Below are positions 14,898 to 22,940 of a stretch of 25,951 nucleotides of DNA, piece after piece. The notes under the pieces are model-generated. The model saw only the letters and a program-made list of their open reading frames with translations. It ran no database searches and was not told where the DNA came from. The position numbers and the translations under genes were made by a program. Every line of letters starts with the position of its first letter. Positions within the stretch are counted from its first letter, which is position 1. This stretch comes from an uncultured Lachnospiraceae bacterium. GTDB lineage: Bacteria > Bacillota > Clostridia > Lachnospirales > Lachnospiraceae. The stretch is taken from contig CAJTMZ010000040.1 in NCBI GenBank assembly GCA_910577445.1, forward strand, positions 1 through 25,951, written 5' to 3'.

Positions 14898-14926
14898 TTG
14901 AAATCCTCTCTGTTTCCATGTACAAT
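14898..14926 (+). promoter_or_regulatory. sigA-type promoter of the chemoreceptor gene
   Basis: TTGAAA (14898-14903), 17-bp spacer, TACAAT (14921-14926). Predicted transcription start is near 14933. It is of vegetative type rather than the flagellar sigma-28 type often used for chemoreceptors. Confidence 0.65.
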
Positions 14927-14950
14927 ACTGTGAAGTATAATTACATGCAA

Positions 14951-14992
14951 AAGGAGGGAACGCCGCAGTTTTTTCTGCGGCAGATAACATGA
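14951..14992 (+). promoter_or_regulatory. Ribosome site, hairpin and start codon of the chemoreceptor; possible leader ORF
   Basis: AAGGAGGG (14951-14958) is followed by a perfect 7-bp hairpin GCCGCAG-TTTTTT-CTGCGGC (14962-14981) and then the ATG at 14989. Linear spacing is 30 bases, far too long; with the hairpin folded it becomes about 10. A 15-codon frame (ATG at 14945) runs through the hairpin and its TGA (14990-14992) overlaps the receptor start as ATGA, but it has no ribosome site of its own. Confidence 0.5.
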
Positions 14993-16959
14993 AAAAGATT
15001 CAGACAAAAATAATGCTGCTGGTGATTCTTGCAACTATGGGCGTCGCTTTTGTCAACGTGGTATTAAGCACCTTAATATCGCGAAATTCTACTGTAGCGG
15101 CAATTGAGCAGTCCCTGACCGAAACGACGAAGTTAGCGGCCCTTGCCGCGCAGAACATGATATCCACCTATACCCTGACCATATCGGAAATCGGCGCGTC
15201 CCCGGTTCTCTCCGATTCGGATGCGTCCCTTTCCGAAAAACAGGCTTTTCTGCAGTCAAAGGTGGACGCGTACTATATGCGTTTTGGCGGCATGGCCGAC
15301 ACCAGCGGTTATGACGCGTTCCATGACGCGGATATTTCCGGCGAGCCTTTTTTTCAGGCTGCCCTTGAAGGACAAAATTACATATCAAATCCCTACATTG
15401 ACGGCAGCGATATCTATCTGGTGGTTTCCGCACCTATAACGTCGCAGGGCGCGGTCCGCGGCGTGGTTTACTTCCAGTGCGACACCTATATCCTGCAGTC
15501 CATCGTCACCGAAATACAGATAGGCGAGGAGGGAGACGCCTATATACTGGATAAGGACGGCACCACCATCGCCGCCGTAGAGACCGAGGAAGTTTTCAGT
15601 CAGGAAAATCTCGTGCGTGAGATGGACGCGAACCCGGACGACAAATACGTACAGGAATTAGGCTCCATTGAAAAGAAGATGATTGCGGGAGAAACCGGTA
15701 TCGGAAGATATCTCTACCCCGAGGAGGACAACGCCGCCTATATTCAGGGCTACACTCCCATCCCCGGCACCGACGGCTGGAGCGTGGCCGTGACCTTAAG
15801 CGAGGATGAATTTCTGCACTACGCATATGTAGGCAACAATCTCCAGCTTGTAATATGCGCTGTGCTGTGCGTTCTTGTTATTTTGATTTCCGCTTTAGTG
15901 TGCCGCTCAATCACCAACCCCATCGTCAAATGCGCCAGACGTCTGCACGCCCTCTCCGAAGGCGATTTGCTAAGCCCTCTTCCCGAAGTGCGCGGAAAGG
16001 ACGAAACCCGTATCCTTGCGGATTCCACCTCCCATCTGGTGGAAAGCTTCCGGGTAATGATGAACGAAATCGGCCATATACTCAGCAGTATCGCCAACGG
16101 GAACCTGACCGCCGAGAGCGTAAAGGAGCATTATCCCGGCGATTTCAAATCTTTGCAGGAAAACCTTCAGATTATCACCGATAAGCTCAACCAGACCATG
16201 AAAGGCATTACGGAGGCAACCGGCCATGTTTCCAGCGGTTCCGCCCAGGTAGCCACCGCCGGCATGGCTCTTTCACAGGGTTCCACGGAACAGGCCAGCG
16301 CGGTGGTGGAGCTTTCCTCCACTTTAGCGGATATGGACAATGAGGCGAAGAAAAACGCCCGGCTTTCCGAGGAAACCAAAACCACAATGGACAATGCCAG
16401 AAGCAAGCTTCAGGAAAGCAGCGGGCACATTGACGGACTCAACGAGGCCATGGGGCTGATTACCTCCACCTCCAACGAAATCAAGCATATTATAGACACC
16501 ATTGACGATATCGCCGCCCAGACAAATATTCTGGCTCTCAACGCCTCCGTGGAGGCCGCGAGAGCCGGGGAAGCCGGGAAAGGCTTTGCCGTGGTTGCAA
16601 ATGAAGTGCGGGAGCTTGCCCATAAATCCGACGAAGCAGCGAAGGCCACCATGGATTTGATTCAGCGTTCCATAGACGCCGTCAGCAACGGCAGCGAGGC
16701 CGTCAGGGAAGTTACCGTATCCGTTTCCGATGTGTCGGCTCTTGCCGGGCAGGCCGCCGAACAGATGGATGTTATGGCCAAAGCCGTGGAGCGGCAGACC
16801 AATTCCATCAATCAGGTTAACCTGGCTGTCAGCCAGATATCCGAAGTTGTACAGTCCAACTCCGCCGCCGCTGAAGAAAGCGCCTCTACCAGCGAAGAAC
16901 TTTCCAATCAGGCCGAAGTGCTCAATCGCCTTGTGGGAGCCTTTACTCTCCGAAGATAA
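14989..16959 (+). CDS. Methyl-accepting chemotaxis protein with dCACHE sensor
   Basis: The 656-residue receptor has TM1 (8-30), an extracellular double-CACHE ligand domain (about 35-278; YISNPYIDGSDIYLVVSAPI at 131-150 and GEEGDAYILDKDGTTIA at 179-195), TM2 (285-304), a HAMP region (305-358) with a second HAMP-like stretch (about 360-410), and a cytoplasmic signalling coiled coil. The hairpin tip that contacts CheA/CheW is intact: DIAAQTNILALNASVEAARAG with GKGFAVVANEVRELA (507-544). The dCACHE lacks the RxWY-type amino-acid motif, so its ligand is unknown. There is no C-terminal CheR/CheB pentapeptide. It follows the desulfidase gene but has its own promoter and an odd ribosome site separated from the ATG by a hairpin. 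A strong terminator follows. Confidence 0.95.
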   Translation: MKKIQTKIMLLVILATMGVAFVNVVLSTLISRNSTVAAIEQSLTETTKLAALAAQNMISTYTLTISEIGASPVLSDSDASLSEKQAFLQSKVDAYYMRFGGMADTSGYDAFHDADISGEPFFQAALEGQNYISNPYIDGSDIYLVVSAPITSQGAVRGVVYFQCDTYILQSIVTEIQIGEEGDAYILDKDGTTIAAVETEEVFSQENLVREMDANPDDKYVQELGSIEKKMIAGETGIGRYLYPEEDNAAYIQGYTPIPGTDGWSVAVTLSEDEFLHYAYVGNNLQLVICAVLCVLVILISALVCRSITNPIVKCARRLHALSEGDLLSPLPEVRGKDETRILADSTSHLVESFRVMMNEIGHILSSIANGNLTAESVKEHYPGDFKSLQENLQIITDKLNQTMKGITEATGHVSSGSAQVATAGMALSQGSTEQASAVVELSSTLADMDNEAKKNARLSEETKTTMDNARSKLQESSGHIDGLNEAMGLITSTSNEIKHIIDTIDDIAAQTNILALNASVEAARAGEAGKGFAVVANEVRELAHKSDEAAKATMDLIQRSIDAVSNGSEAVREVTVSVSDVSALAGQAAEQMDVMAKAVERQTNSINQVNLAVSQISEVVQSNSAAAEESASTSEELSNQAEVLNRLVGAFTLRR

Positions 16960-16979
16960 CACACGCGGATAAATCATAT

Positions 16980-17042
16980 AAGCCGATGAATCCGTCCGTG
17001 AAAGGGTTAACCCTTTACGGACAGGCGCATCGGCTTATTTTT
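16980..17042. terminator. Terminator between convergent chemoreceptor and polyol dehydrogenase genes
   Basis: Outer arms 16980-16988 and 17028-17036 (AAGCCGATG/CATCGGCTT) enclose an inner long stem centred on the palindrome AAAGGGTTAACCCTTT, flanked by GTCCGT/ACGGAC. ATTTTT follows on the plus strand. The minus-strand exit is AT-rich without a clean U-run, so the plus direction is the stronger one. Confidence 0.85.
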
Positions 17043-17043
17043 A

Positions 17044-18087
17044 TCAGATTTTAATCACTGCTTTTACAATATCCGCTTTGTTCTTCACGCTTAGGTCCAT
17101 GGCTTTCTGCACTTCGTCAAGCGCAAAGACCTCCGTCACAATGCCTTTCAGATTTACCTTTCCGGATGCCACCGCGTCAATCGCCATAGGATAAATATGA
17201 CGGTACCGGAATATCGTTTTGAAGGTCAGCTCCTTGTCCAGCGCAAGGCTCATGGGCAGCGTCATCTCTCCGCTCTTGCTGTAGCCTACCAGCACTATGG
17301 TGCCGCCCTTTTTCGTCATATGTATGGTCTGAATCGTGGTAATCTGCGTTCCCGCCGTTTCCACCGCCAAATCGCAGCCCCTGCCGCCCGTCAGCCGCAT
17401 TATCTCCCCGGCGGCATCCTTTTCGCTTCCGTTAATCACGCCGTCCGCTCCCAGCTCAAGCGCTTTTTCCAGACGCTTTTCCATGATGTCCACCACGTAT
17501 ACCTTTGACACGCCCATGGACTTTAACGCCATCATGGTCACCAGGCCGATGCATCCCGAGCCCATAACCACCGCCGTCTGCCCGGCTCTCGCGCCTCCCT
17601 GCATCGCCGCGTGGAACCCCACCGCCAAAGGCTCAATCAAAGCGCCCTCCATGGTGCTCACATTCTCCGGCAGCTTAAAGCACAAATCCGCTTCATGGGC
17701 CACATATTCCTGAAATACGCCGTCCACCGGCGGCGTTGCAAAGAACACCACGTCAGGGCACAGATTGTAACGGCCCGTCCTGCAAAATTCACAGTGTCCG
17801 CAGGTCTTTCCCGGCTCTAAGGCCACCCTGTCGCCCACTTTCAGGTGCTTTACGTTTTTTCCCACTTCCACAACGGTTCCGCCCGGCTCATGGCCCAGGA
17901 CGAAAGGCGGCTCCACCACGTAATTTCCGATTGCCCCCGTCTCATAATAGTGCAAATCGCTTCCGCAGATGCCCACATACTCCAGCTTCACCAAAACCTC
18001 GTCGTCTTTTGCTTTCGGAATCTCTCTCTCCTCAAACCCCATTTTCCCGACGCCAAGCATGACGGCTGTTTTCATTTTTCCTTCCAT
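17044..18087 (-). CDS. Zinc-dependent polyol dehydrogenase (sorbitol/xylitol dehydrogenase-like)
   Basis: The 347-residue protein is a medium-chain dehydrogenase. Catalytic zinc ligands are C41 (GICGSDLHYYETG), H66-E67 (LGHEPGG) and E152 (LIEPLAVGFHA); the structural zinc site is C96, C99, C102 and C110. The NAD-binding Rossmann motif is GSGCIG (176-181), with D200 after the second strand favouring NAD(H) over NADP(H). FRYRHIYPMAIDAVASGKVNL (293-313) is typical of sorbitol, L-iditol and xylitol dehydrogenases, so a polyol-to-ketose or similar sugar oxidation is likely. The ATG at 18087 has GGAGGG six bases upstream; a second ATG four codons in is also possible. It lies downstream of the GH95-like gene but has its own strong promoter, so it can be made independently. 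The substrate is unproved. Confidence 0.92.
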   Translation of the reverse strand: MEGKMKTAVMLGVGKMGFEEREIPKAKDDEVLVKLEYVGICGSDLHYYETGAIGNYVVEPPFVLGHEPGGTVVEVGKNVKHLKVGDRVALEPGKTCGHCEFCRTGRYNLCPDVVFFATPPVDGVFQEYVAHEADLCFKLPENVSTMEGALIEPLAVGFHAAMQGGARAGQTAVVMGSGCIGLVTMMALKSMGVSKVYVVDIMEKRLEKALELGADGVINGSEKDAAGEIMRLTGGRGCDLAVETAGTQITTIQTIHMTKKGGTIVLVGYSKSGEMTLPMSLALDKELTFKTIFRYRHIYPMAIDAVASGKVNLKGIVTEVFALDEVQKAMDLSVKNKADIVKAVIKI

Positions 18088-18146
18088 CGTAATCCCTCCG
18101 CATTTCCTTTTGAAGATACTTAATAAAATATTTTAATTATGTTATT

Positions 18147-18175
18147 ATGATACAATGCATTGGGGTGGTTGTCAA
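18147..18175 (-). promoter_or_regulatory. sigA-type promoter of the polyol dehydrogenase gene
   Basis: A perfect TTGACA (18170-18175), 17-bp spacer and TATCAT (18147-18152) lie in the AT-rich 113-base gap after the GH95-like gene stop codon. No terminator for the upstream gene is seen before it. Confidence 0.75.
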
Positions 18176-18200
18176 TCACACTTTTGCTGTCTTTTCAATC

Positions 18201-21056
18201 TTATAAGCTGTACTGTCTGTTCACGAAAATTGCATTCAGCTTCCAGCTATATCCTTCCTTCGTACGGATGCGAAGCCGCAGTTCTCCGTCCGCCTCCTGC
18301 ACCGCGGGAAGTATTTTGCAGGCGTACCGGCCGGCCCCTAAAAGGCCCGTGTCCGTCCTTGTTCCCTGTGCCGCCAGACAAAATTCCGCAAAAGAAGCCT
18401 CCTTTTCGTCTCCGCTGACAATCAGCAAATCATACTTTCCCTTAGGCAGATTTATCACAAAAACCGCCTCCCTCTGACTTTCCAGAAAATCTTTCCGCAA
18501 ATCATCAGGCCCGCTCCTTTCTATGGCCCGGATATCTTTCGCGTTGAGAAATCCATAGCTTCTTGTGAGAAAAGCAGCGTCTATCGTATTTCCCTCCGCA
18601 AAGCAGTCTGCAGGATATTGTTCCGCGCCGAGCCGCCTGGGACCGCCGCAGTACAAAACGCACCGGCCGGAACGGATGGTCTGCACGGGGTACGCATTGC
18701 TGTAATCCTTAAATCCCTTACAAAGGCCAAAGTCAAACACATACGGCGTCATATGATATTGGAGTTCGTTTCCAAATAAATACGGACAGGTAAATGCATC
18801 TATCAATTTAAAATACCCGGTGTGACGGTCCGCCCCCAGAAAAATTCTCCGCCCTGTTTCCGAAGCCCTGTGGCAGAGGACTTCCGTTTCCTCTCCCGCT
18901 TCCCAAAAGCCGGCGCTATCCCCAAAGCATATCGTCTCTCCCGCCCTCATCCGCCTTGTCACAACATCCGCCCCGCCGTCTTTTGACAGTTCCCCCGGCA
19001 AAAAAAGCTTCAGTACGGCTTCCCTGGTGCTTTCAATTCTGATAAAAAGAATCCTGTCATCTCTGCGCCGGGCCGACACCACAAAGCCTCCCGGCGCCAT
19101 CAGGCCCACAAATCCCATATCCTTCCAGCTTTCATAACAGGCTCCTGGCTTTTTCCTCTCCTCCCGGTACTGAACCTTCTGCGCCAGGATTTTTTCCGGC
19201 AGCTCCCTCTCCTTTTCCGGTACTGCCGGAAACACCTTAAGCACGCCCTCCGCAGAAGTCTGCACCAGCATCAGGTTCACAGCGTTGATGATGCCTCCCG
19301 CCGCTTCCATCATAACGGGCAGATAATGGGCCGGCTTTGTCAGATGGCAGTAGTTCAGAAAACGCGGCGATTCTTCATAGGCAAGGCCGTTTTCATGGAG
19401 CACATAATCCAGTCCCTTCTCATACAAAATTTCAACGGCCTCGTTTCCCCACCCCAGTTTCGCCGCAGCCGCGGAAAGCCAGCCCATGCCGAAAGTGCCG
19501 GTTTCCGTATGGTCTTTCATATACCGCAGGGTGTTCTCCCAGATTTCTGTTTCCCCATCGGGACCGATTTCTTCCGCGGGAAACAGAGGCATTAAAAGGG
19601 ATGGATGGCGCAAAAACAAATCATCCTGCGCCAGAACCGAATCTTTATACCTGTTTTTCCCGCTTGTCAGGGGATACCGGGGCATACGCGCCAGAATCCT
19701 TGCGTATTTTTCCGCCTCTTTCTTTGGCCGCCCCAGAATCCCCGCCGCCTCAATGGCTGTCCGCAGCAGTTTCTTTATACAGGCCACCGTAATCACGCTG
19801 TCCTTTGTCACAGGCCCCTGCTCGGGAGAAATATCATATTCTATATGCCAGATTCCCTCTTCATCCTGCTTTGCCAGTTCCGTAAAAAAAGCGATTTGCT
19901 CCGCAAAGACAGGATAAGCCTTTTTTCGCAGAAATTCCTCATCGCCGCTGTACTGGTAATACAGCCACAGAAACTGCGCGCACCAGGGCTGGATACAGTG
20001 ATACAGCGTATGCGGGTAGTCAAGGGCCCATCCCTCCCGGCCGTAAACCTGTCTCGTATAACCGTGAATCTCCTCCTCATAAGCCAGATACCCGTCGCAG
20101 AACAGCTTTAAAAGTTCCGGATGTCCGGCGGAATAAGTCCCCCAGAAAGCGCTCTGGATATTCACATCCCAGTACCACGTACTGCCCCACATATTGGGCC
20201 TTCTGATATCCCACAAACCGCTGAGTCCCCAGCACTGTTCGGGATAGCCGCTTCCCTTTGCGCCTGAACAGTCCAAAAGATACAACTGCATATGCCACAG
20301 CCGTTCCAGAAATTTGTCGGGAAGTATCACGGTACTGTGCCAGAACCCTTTCCAGTATTCCTTATGGGTCTTTTTGACCTGCTCCCTCTTTTCCAGAATT
20401 TCCCTGACGGCTTCTTCGGCCGCTCCCGCCCCCGGCTGCAGGGAAAGGGCCAGAAAAGCGCCCGGTTCCCCCCGCCTTTTATCCCATGCCGCAAAGGTTT
20501 CCCCGCTTCTTACGGTATTTTTGCCAAAGGCCGTCCATTCTCCGCTTTGCCAGAGCCCTTCTTCGGTCTGGGATAATTCCAGAAGCATACCGTCAGGTTC
20601 TCTTGCCGCAATGATTTTTGCCGTGGCCCGTATCTCCCCCTCCCCGGCCTCAAACCAAATTTCCCCCTCTTCAATCCGAAGCTTTAAACAGGTATAATCC
20701 GTATTCACCTTTTCGCCCGTAAAAAGCAAATACTCTCCTCCCACCGGATAGCTTGTTCCTCTGTAATCCGGCCGGGTAATCTCCGTAACAGGGCGCAGGG
20801 TTTTCGCGTAATGGCAAAAGGAGGTATCCCCCGATTTCCTTGCTTCGTCCGTCCGTCTGCATAACGCCTCATAGGTCTCCCCCATTTTCATCTTTGGAAG
20901 CCCCTGATAGTAACAATCATAGTGATTTAATGCAATATGGAGCGCATGGTTTTTATAAAAAACCATGGCTCCAAGCCTGCCGTTTCCTACCGGGAGCGCG
21001 CTGTCCCAGTCATTTTCCGCGTTGCGAAAACAAATCTCATGTATTTTATTTTTCAT
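18201..21056 (-). CDS. GH95-like cytoplasmic glycosidase with C-terminal beta domain
   Basis: From the ATG at 21056 the protein has 951 residues and no signal peptide. The N-terminal domain starts ALPVGNGRLGAMVFY (20-34), the hallmark of GH95 N-terminal beta domains. The central (alpha/alpha)6-like region carries GLSGLWDIRRPNMWGSTWYW (277-296), YDISPEQGP (407-415; compare SPEN) and LRHPSLLMPLFP (482-493). A further beta region (about 640-740) and a galactose-binding-like C-terminal module (about 745-951) follow. Known GH95 members are alpha-L-fucosidases or alpha-L-galactosidases that invert configuration. Here the usual catalytic Asn/Glu/Asp positions look altered (DVN at 297-299, E584), so activity and substrate are uncertain. 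The ATG is preceded by GGAAAGG; a GTG six codons earlier lacks a good site. It lies 28 bases after the permease gene, so the imported sugar is its likely substrate. Confidence 0.85.
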   Translation of the reverse strand: MKNKIHEICFRNAENDWDSALPVGNGRLGAMVFYKNHALHIALNHYDCYYQGLPKMKMGETYEALCRRTDEARKSGDTSFCHYAKTLRPVTEITRPDYRGTSYPVGGEYLLFTGEKVNTDYTCLKLRIEEGEIWFEAGEGEIRATAKIIAAREPDGMLLELSQTEEGLWQSGEWTAFGKNTVRSGETFAAWDKRRGEPGAFLALSLQPGAGAAEEAVREILEKREQVKKTHKEYWKGFWHSTVILPDKFLERLWHMQLYLLDCSGAKGSGYPEQCWGLSGLWDIRRPNMWGSTWYWDVNIQSAFWGTYSAGHPELLKLFCDGYLAYEEEIHGYTRQVYGREGWALDYPHTLYHCIQPWCAQFLWLYYQYSGDEEFLRKKAYPVFAEQIAFFTELAKQDEEGIWHIEYDISPEQGPVTKDSVITVACIKKLLRTAIEAAGILGRPKKEAEKYARILARMPRYPLTSGKNRYKDSVLAQDDLFLRHPSLLMPLFPAEEIGPDGETEIWENTLRYMKDHTETGTFGMGWLSAAAAKLGWGNEAVEILYEKGLDYVLHENGLAYEESPRFLNYCHLTKPAHYLPVMMEAAGGIINAVNLMLVQTSAEGVLKVFPAVPEKERELPEKILAQKVQYREERKKPGACYESWKDMGFVGLMAPGGFVVSARRRDDRILFIRIESTREAVLKLFLPGELSKDGGADVVTRRMRAGETICFGDSAGFWEAGEETEVLCHRASETGRRIFLGADRHTGYFKLIDAFTCPYLFGNELQYHMTPYVFDFGLCKGFKDYSNAYPVQTIRSGRCVLYCGGPRRLGAEQYPADCFAEGNTIDAAFLTRSYGFLNAKDIRAIERSGPDDLRKDFLESQREAVFVINLPKGKYDLLIVSGDEKEASFAEFCLAAQGTRTDTGLLGAGRYACKILPAVQEADGELRLRIRTKEGYSWKLNAIFVNRQYSL

Positions 21057-21084
21057 TGTGCCCTTTCCTTCCACGAAAACTCCG

Positions 21085-21945
21085 CTACCCTTTTACCGCT
21101 CCGCCGGTTACGCCCGCGATAATTCTCCTGGAGAGGAAAATATACAGTAAGAAAGTGGGTAAAAATACGATGATTACGCCCGCGAACAGCCCCGCCCAGT
21201 CGCCGGAATATTTCATGGCCTGAACAATGGCCTGCAGGCCGGTGGATACCGTTCTCAGTTCCGTTTTATTGGCAAAAATCAGCGCCATAAAGTATTCGTT
21301 CCATATGGTAATAAAATTAAATATGCACAGTGTCACAATACCCGGCTGCGCCAGAGGGAACATGATTTTCCAGAAAGCCTGGTCCGGGGTGCAGCCGTCG
21401 ATTTGCGCCGCCTCCTCCAGCGCTTTCGGAAGTCCCGCGAAGAATCCTATCAGGAAAAACACGCCAAAGGGCACGTTCACGCATATATACAGGAATATCA
21501 GCGTCCACCGGGAGCCAATTAAGTGCATGGAAGTCGCCATCTTAAACAAAGGCAGAATCAGCATGACCGAAGGAATGGACATGGATACGACGAAAATATT
21601 ATTTACCGCGTTTTTTCCTTTGAATGAAACCCTGGCCAGCACATAGGCCGCCGGTGCCGCCACAAGGACAATACCGATACAGCCGCTGATGCTGTAAATA
21701 ACGCTGTTTAAAAAGTATGTGCCCATCTTGTGCTTTTTCAGCACATTGGCATAGTTTTCAAAGTGAAGCCCGCTCTTTAACAGTTCATTGCCAAAGATTT
21801 CTCTGGTCTCACTCAGAGAAGCCAGGAAAATCCAGCCTATCATCACCACGGTAAAAAACAGCCAGATAAACAAAAGCGCGTACCCCGGCAGAAAGCGGAT
21901 TTGTTTTTTCACTTCACTTTTTACAGACCCTTTTCGTTTCATCAT
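21085..21945 (-). CDS. Carbohydrate ABC transporter permease, MalG type
   Basis: The 286-residue CUT1-class membrane protein has helices near 20-43, 78-104, 115-135, 148-170, 205-225 and 250-272. The EAA loop is LEEAAQIDGCTPDQAFWKIM with following FPLAQPG (176-202), the contact for the shared ATPase. The first ATG of an ATGATG pair was chosen; AGGAGGT lies about eleven bases upstream, in the 16-base gap after the MalF-type partner. The gene sits between the partner permease and the GH95-like gene in one transcription unit. The C-terminal IIAGVTGGAVKG tail is typical of MalG-type permeases. No ATPase gene accompanies it. Confidence 0.95.
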   Translation of the reverse strand: MMKRKGSVKSEVKKQIRFLPGYALLFIWLFFTVVMIGWIFLASLSETREIFGNELLKSGLHFENYANVLKKHKMGTYFLNSVIYSISGCIGIVLVAAPAAYVLARVSFKGKNAVNNIFVVSMSIPSVMLILPLFKMATSMHLIGSRWTLIFLYICVNVPFGVFFLIGFFAGLPKALEEAAQIDGCTPDQAFWKIMFPLAQPGIVTLCIFNFITIWNEYFMALIFANKTELRTVSTGLQAIVQAMKYSGDWAGLFAGVIIVFLPTFLLYIFLSRRIIAGVTGGAVKG

Positions 21946-21961
21946 TTCACCTAACCTCCTG

Positions 21962-22864
21962 TTATTCGCTTTCCGTGGGAATCAAACGGTTTAACACCCC
22001 GTTGACAGCCAGCACGAGCACCATAATCACCACCCCTGCCGCCGCCCCGGAGCCTACGTTCAAGTCACTGGCAGCCGTACTGATTCCTGAGCCGAATACC
22101 ACTTCGTACATATACACCATAGGCGTTACCGTGGCGTTTTCCATATTAAAGGAAAACAAAGTGGAATACACAAAAAATCCCGCCGCAGCCGCGGAATAAA
22201 GGATGACGCAGTGTTTGATGATATCCTTAAGCATGGGCAGCGTAATGTAGAAAAACTGCTTTACCAGCCCCGCTCCCTCAATCCGGGAGGCTTCATAATA
22301 GTCCTCGCTGATGCCGTCAATCCCCGCCACCAGAATCAGCATATAGAATCCCACCCCCGCGTAGCCATAGGCAATCATCATCGCCAGAAACAGGTTTTCC
22401 GGCATGGTCCACTGGAACTGCGCCATGGTATCCCAGTGCAGAAATTCAAAAATACGCTTGAAAAGTCCGTACTGGTTATTGAAAACATACTGCAGCCACA
22501 TGGTACCAAGGGCAACGGAGCTGATGATGTGGGGCAGATACAGCATGGAACGCCAGAAATTCTTTCCTTTTACGCCGGAGGTAATTATCACGGAGTACAG
22601 CATGGCTATCCCTAAAATAAACGCACCGCCGATTAACCAGATTTTCAGAATATTGATTAACGACTGCCGGAAAAGGGGACTGTTCATCAGTTTATGGTAA
22701 TTGCCAAGCCCCGCGAACTGCCATGCGCTCATATCGTCAGTGACGTATCCCACCTTATGAAAACTCATCAGAACGGTCCTTATCATGGGATAGAGGAAAA
22801 TCACCAGCAGGCATAAGACTGCCGGCGTTAAAAATCGAATTGCAAACCAGTTTTTCTTTTTCAC
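21962..22864 (-). CDS. Carbohydrate ABC transporter permease, MalF type
   Basis: The 300-residue CUT1-class membrane protein has a first helix near 9-32 (FLTPAVLCLLVIFLYP), the MalF-like block FAGLGNYHKLMNSP and an EAA loop EDYYEASRIEGAGLVKQFFY with following ITLPMLKD at about 187-215. The start is GTG at 22864: GGGAGGT stands just upstream and the short basic N-terminus MKKKN is usual for the family. The frame remains open to 23041, but that extension would translate a terminator hairpin and run antisense-like residues into the binding-protein gene, so it is rejected. The C-terminal stretch NVGSGAAAGVVIMVLVLAVNG replaces the more common YGYAAALS pattern. It forms the importer with the MalG-type permease downstream. 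Confidence 0.93.
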   Translation of the reverse strand: MKKKNWFAIRFLTPAVLCLLVIFLYPMIRTVLMSFHKVGYVTDDMSAWQFAGLGNYHKLMNSPLFRQSLINILKIWLIGGAFILGIAMLYSVIITSGVKGKNFWRSMLYLPHIISSVALGTMWLQYVFNNQYGLFKRIFEFLHWDTMAQFQWTMPENLFLAMMIAYGYAGVGFYMLILVAGIDGISEDYYEASRIEGAGLVKQFFYITLPMLKDIIKHCVILYSAAAAGFFVYSTLFSFNMENATVTPMVYMYEVVFGSGISTAASDLNVGSGAAAGVVIMVLVLAVNGVLNRLIPTESE

Positions 22865-22886
22865 GCTAACCTCCCTGTACCTTATA

Positions 22887-22925
22887 TAAAAGAGCCGCTG
22901 CATAATCGTATCATTACGCAGCAGC
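22887..22925 (-). terminator. Intraoperonic terminator-like stem-loop after the binding-protein gene
   Basis: In the coding direction, 22925-22913 pairs with 22906-22894 over 13 bp (two G-U pairs) around a 6-base loop, followed by CTCTTTTATAT. It lies between the binding-protein stop and the GTG of the MalF-type permease, as in the other import operon at 8456-8503. Confidence 0.65.
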
Positions 22926-22940
22926 CCATTCTGCCAACAA

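Noticed and set aside
13680..14925. Long open frames on the minus strand opposite the cysteine desulfidase gene
   Set aside because: They are low-complexity Ala/Ser/Pro- or Gly/His-rich translations without ribosome sites or domains, and the plus-strand gene has full family motifs.
16324..16977. 217-codon open frame opposite the chemoreceptor signalling domain
   Set aside because: It mirrors the repetitive coiled-coil codons of the real gene, giving a Gly/His/Phe-rich product with no recognisable domain.
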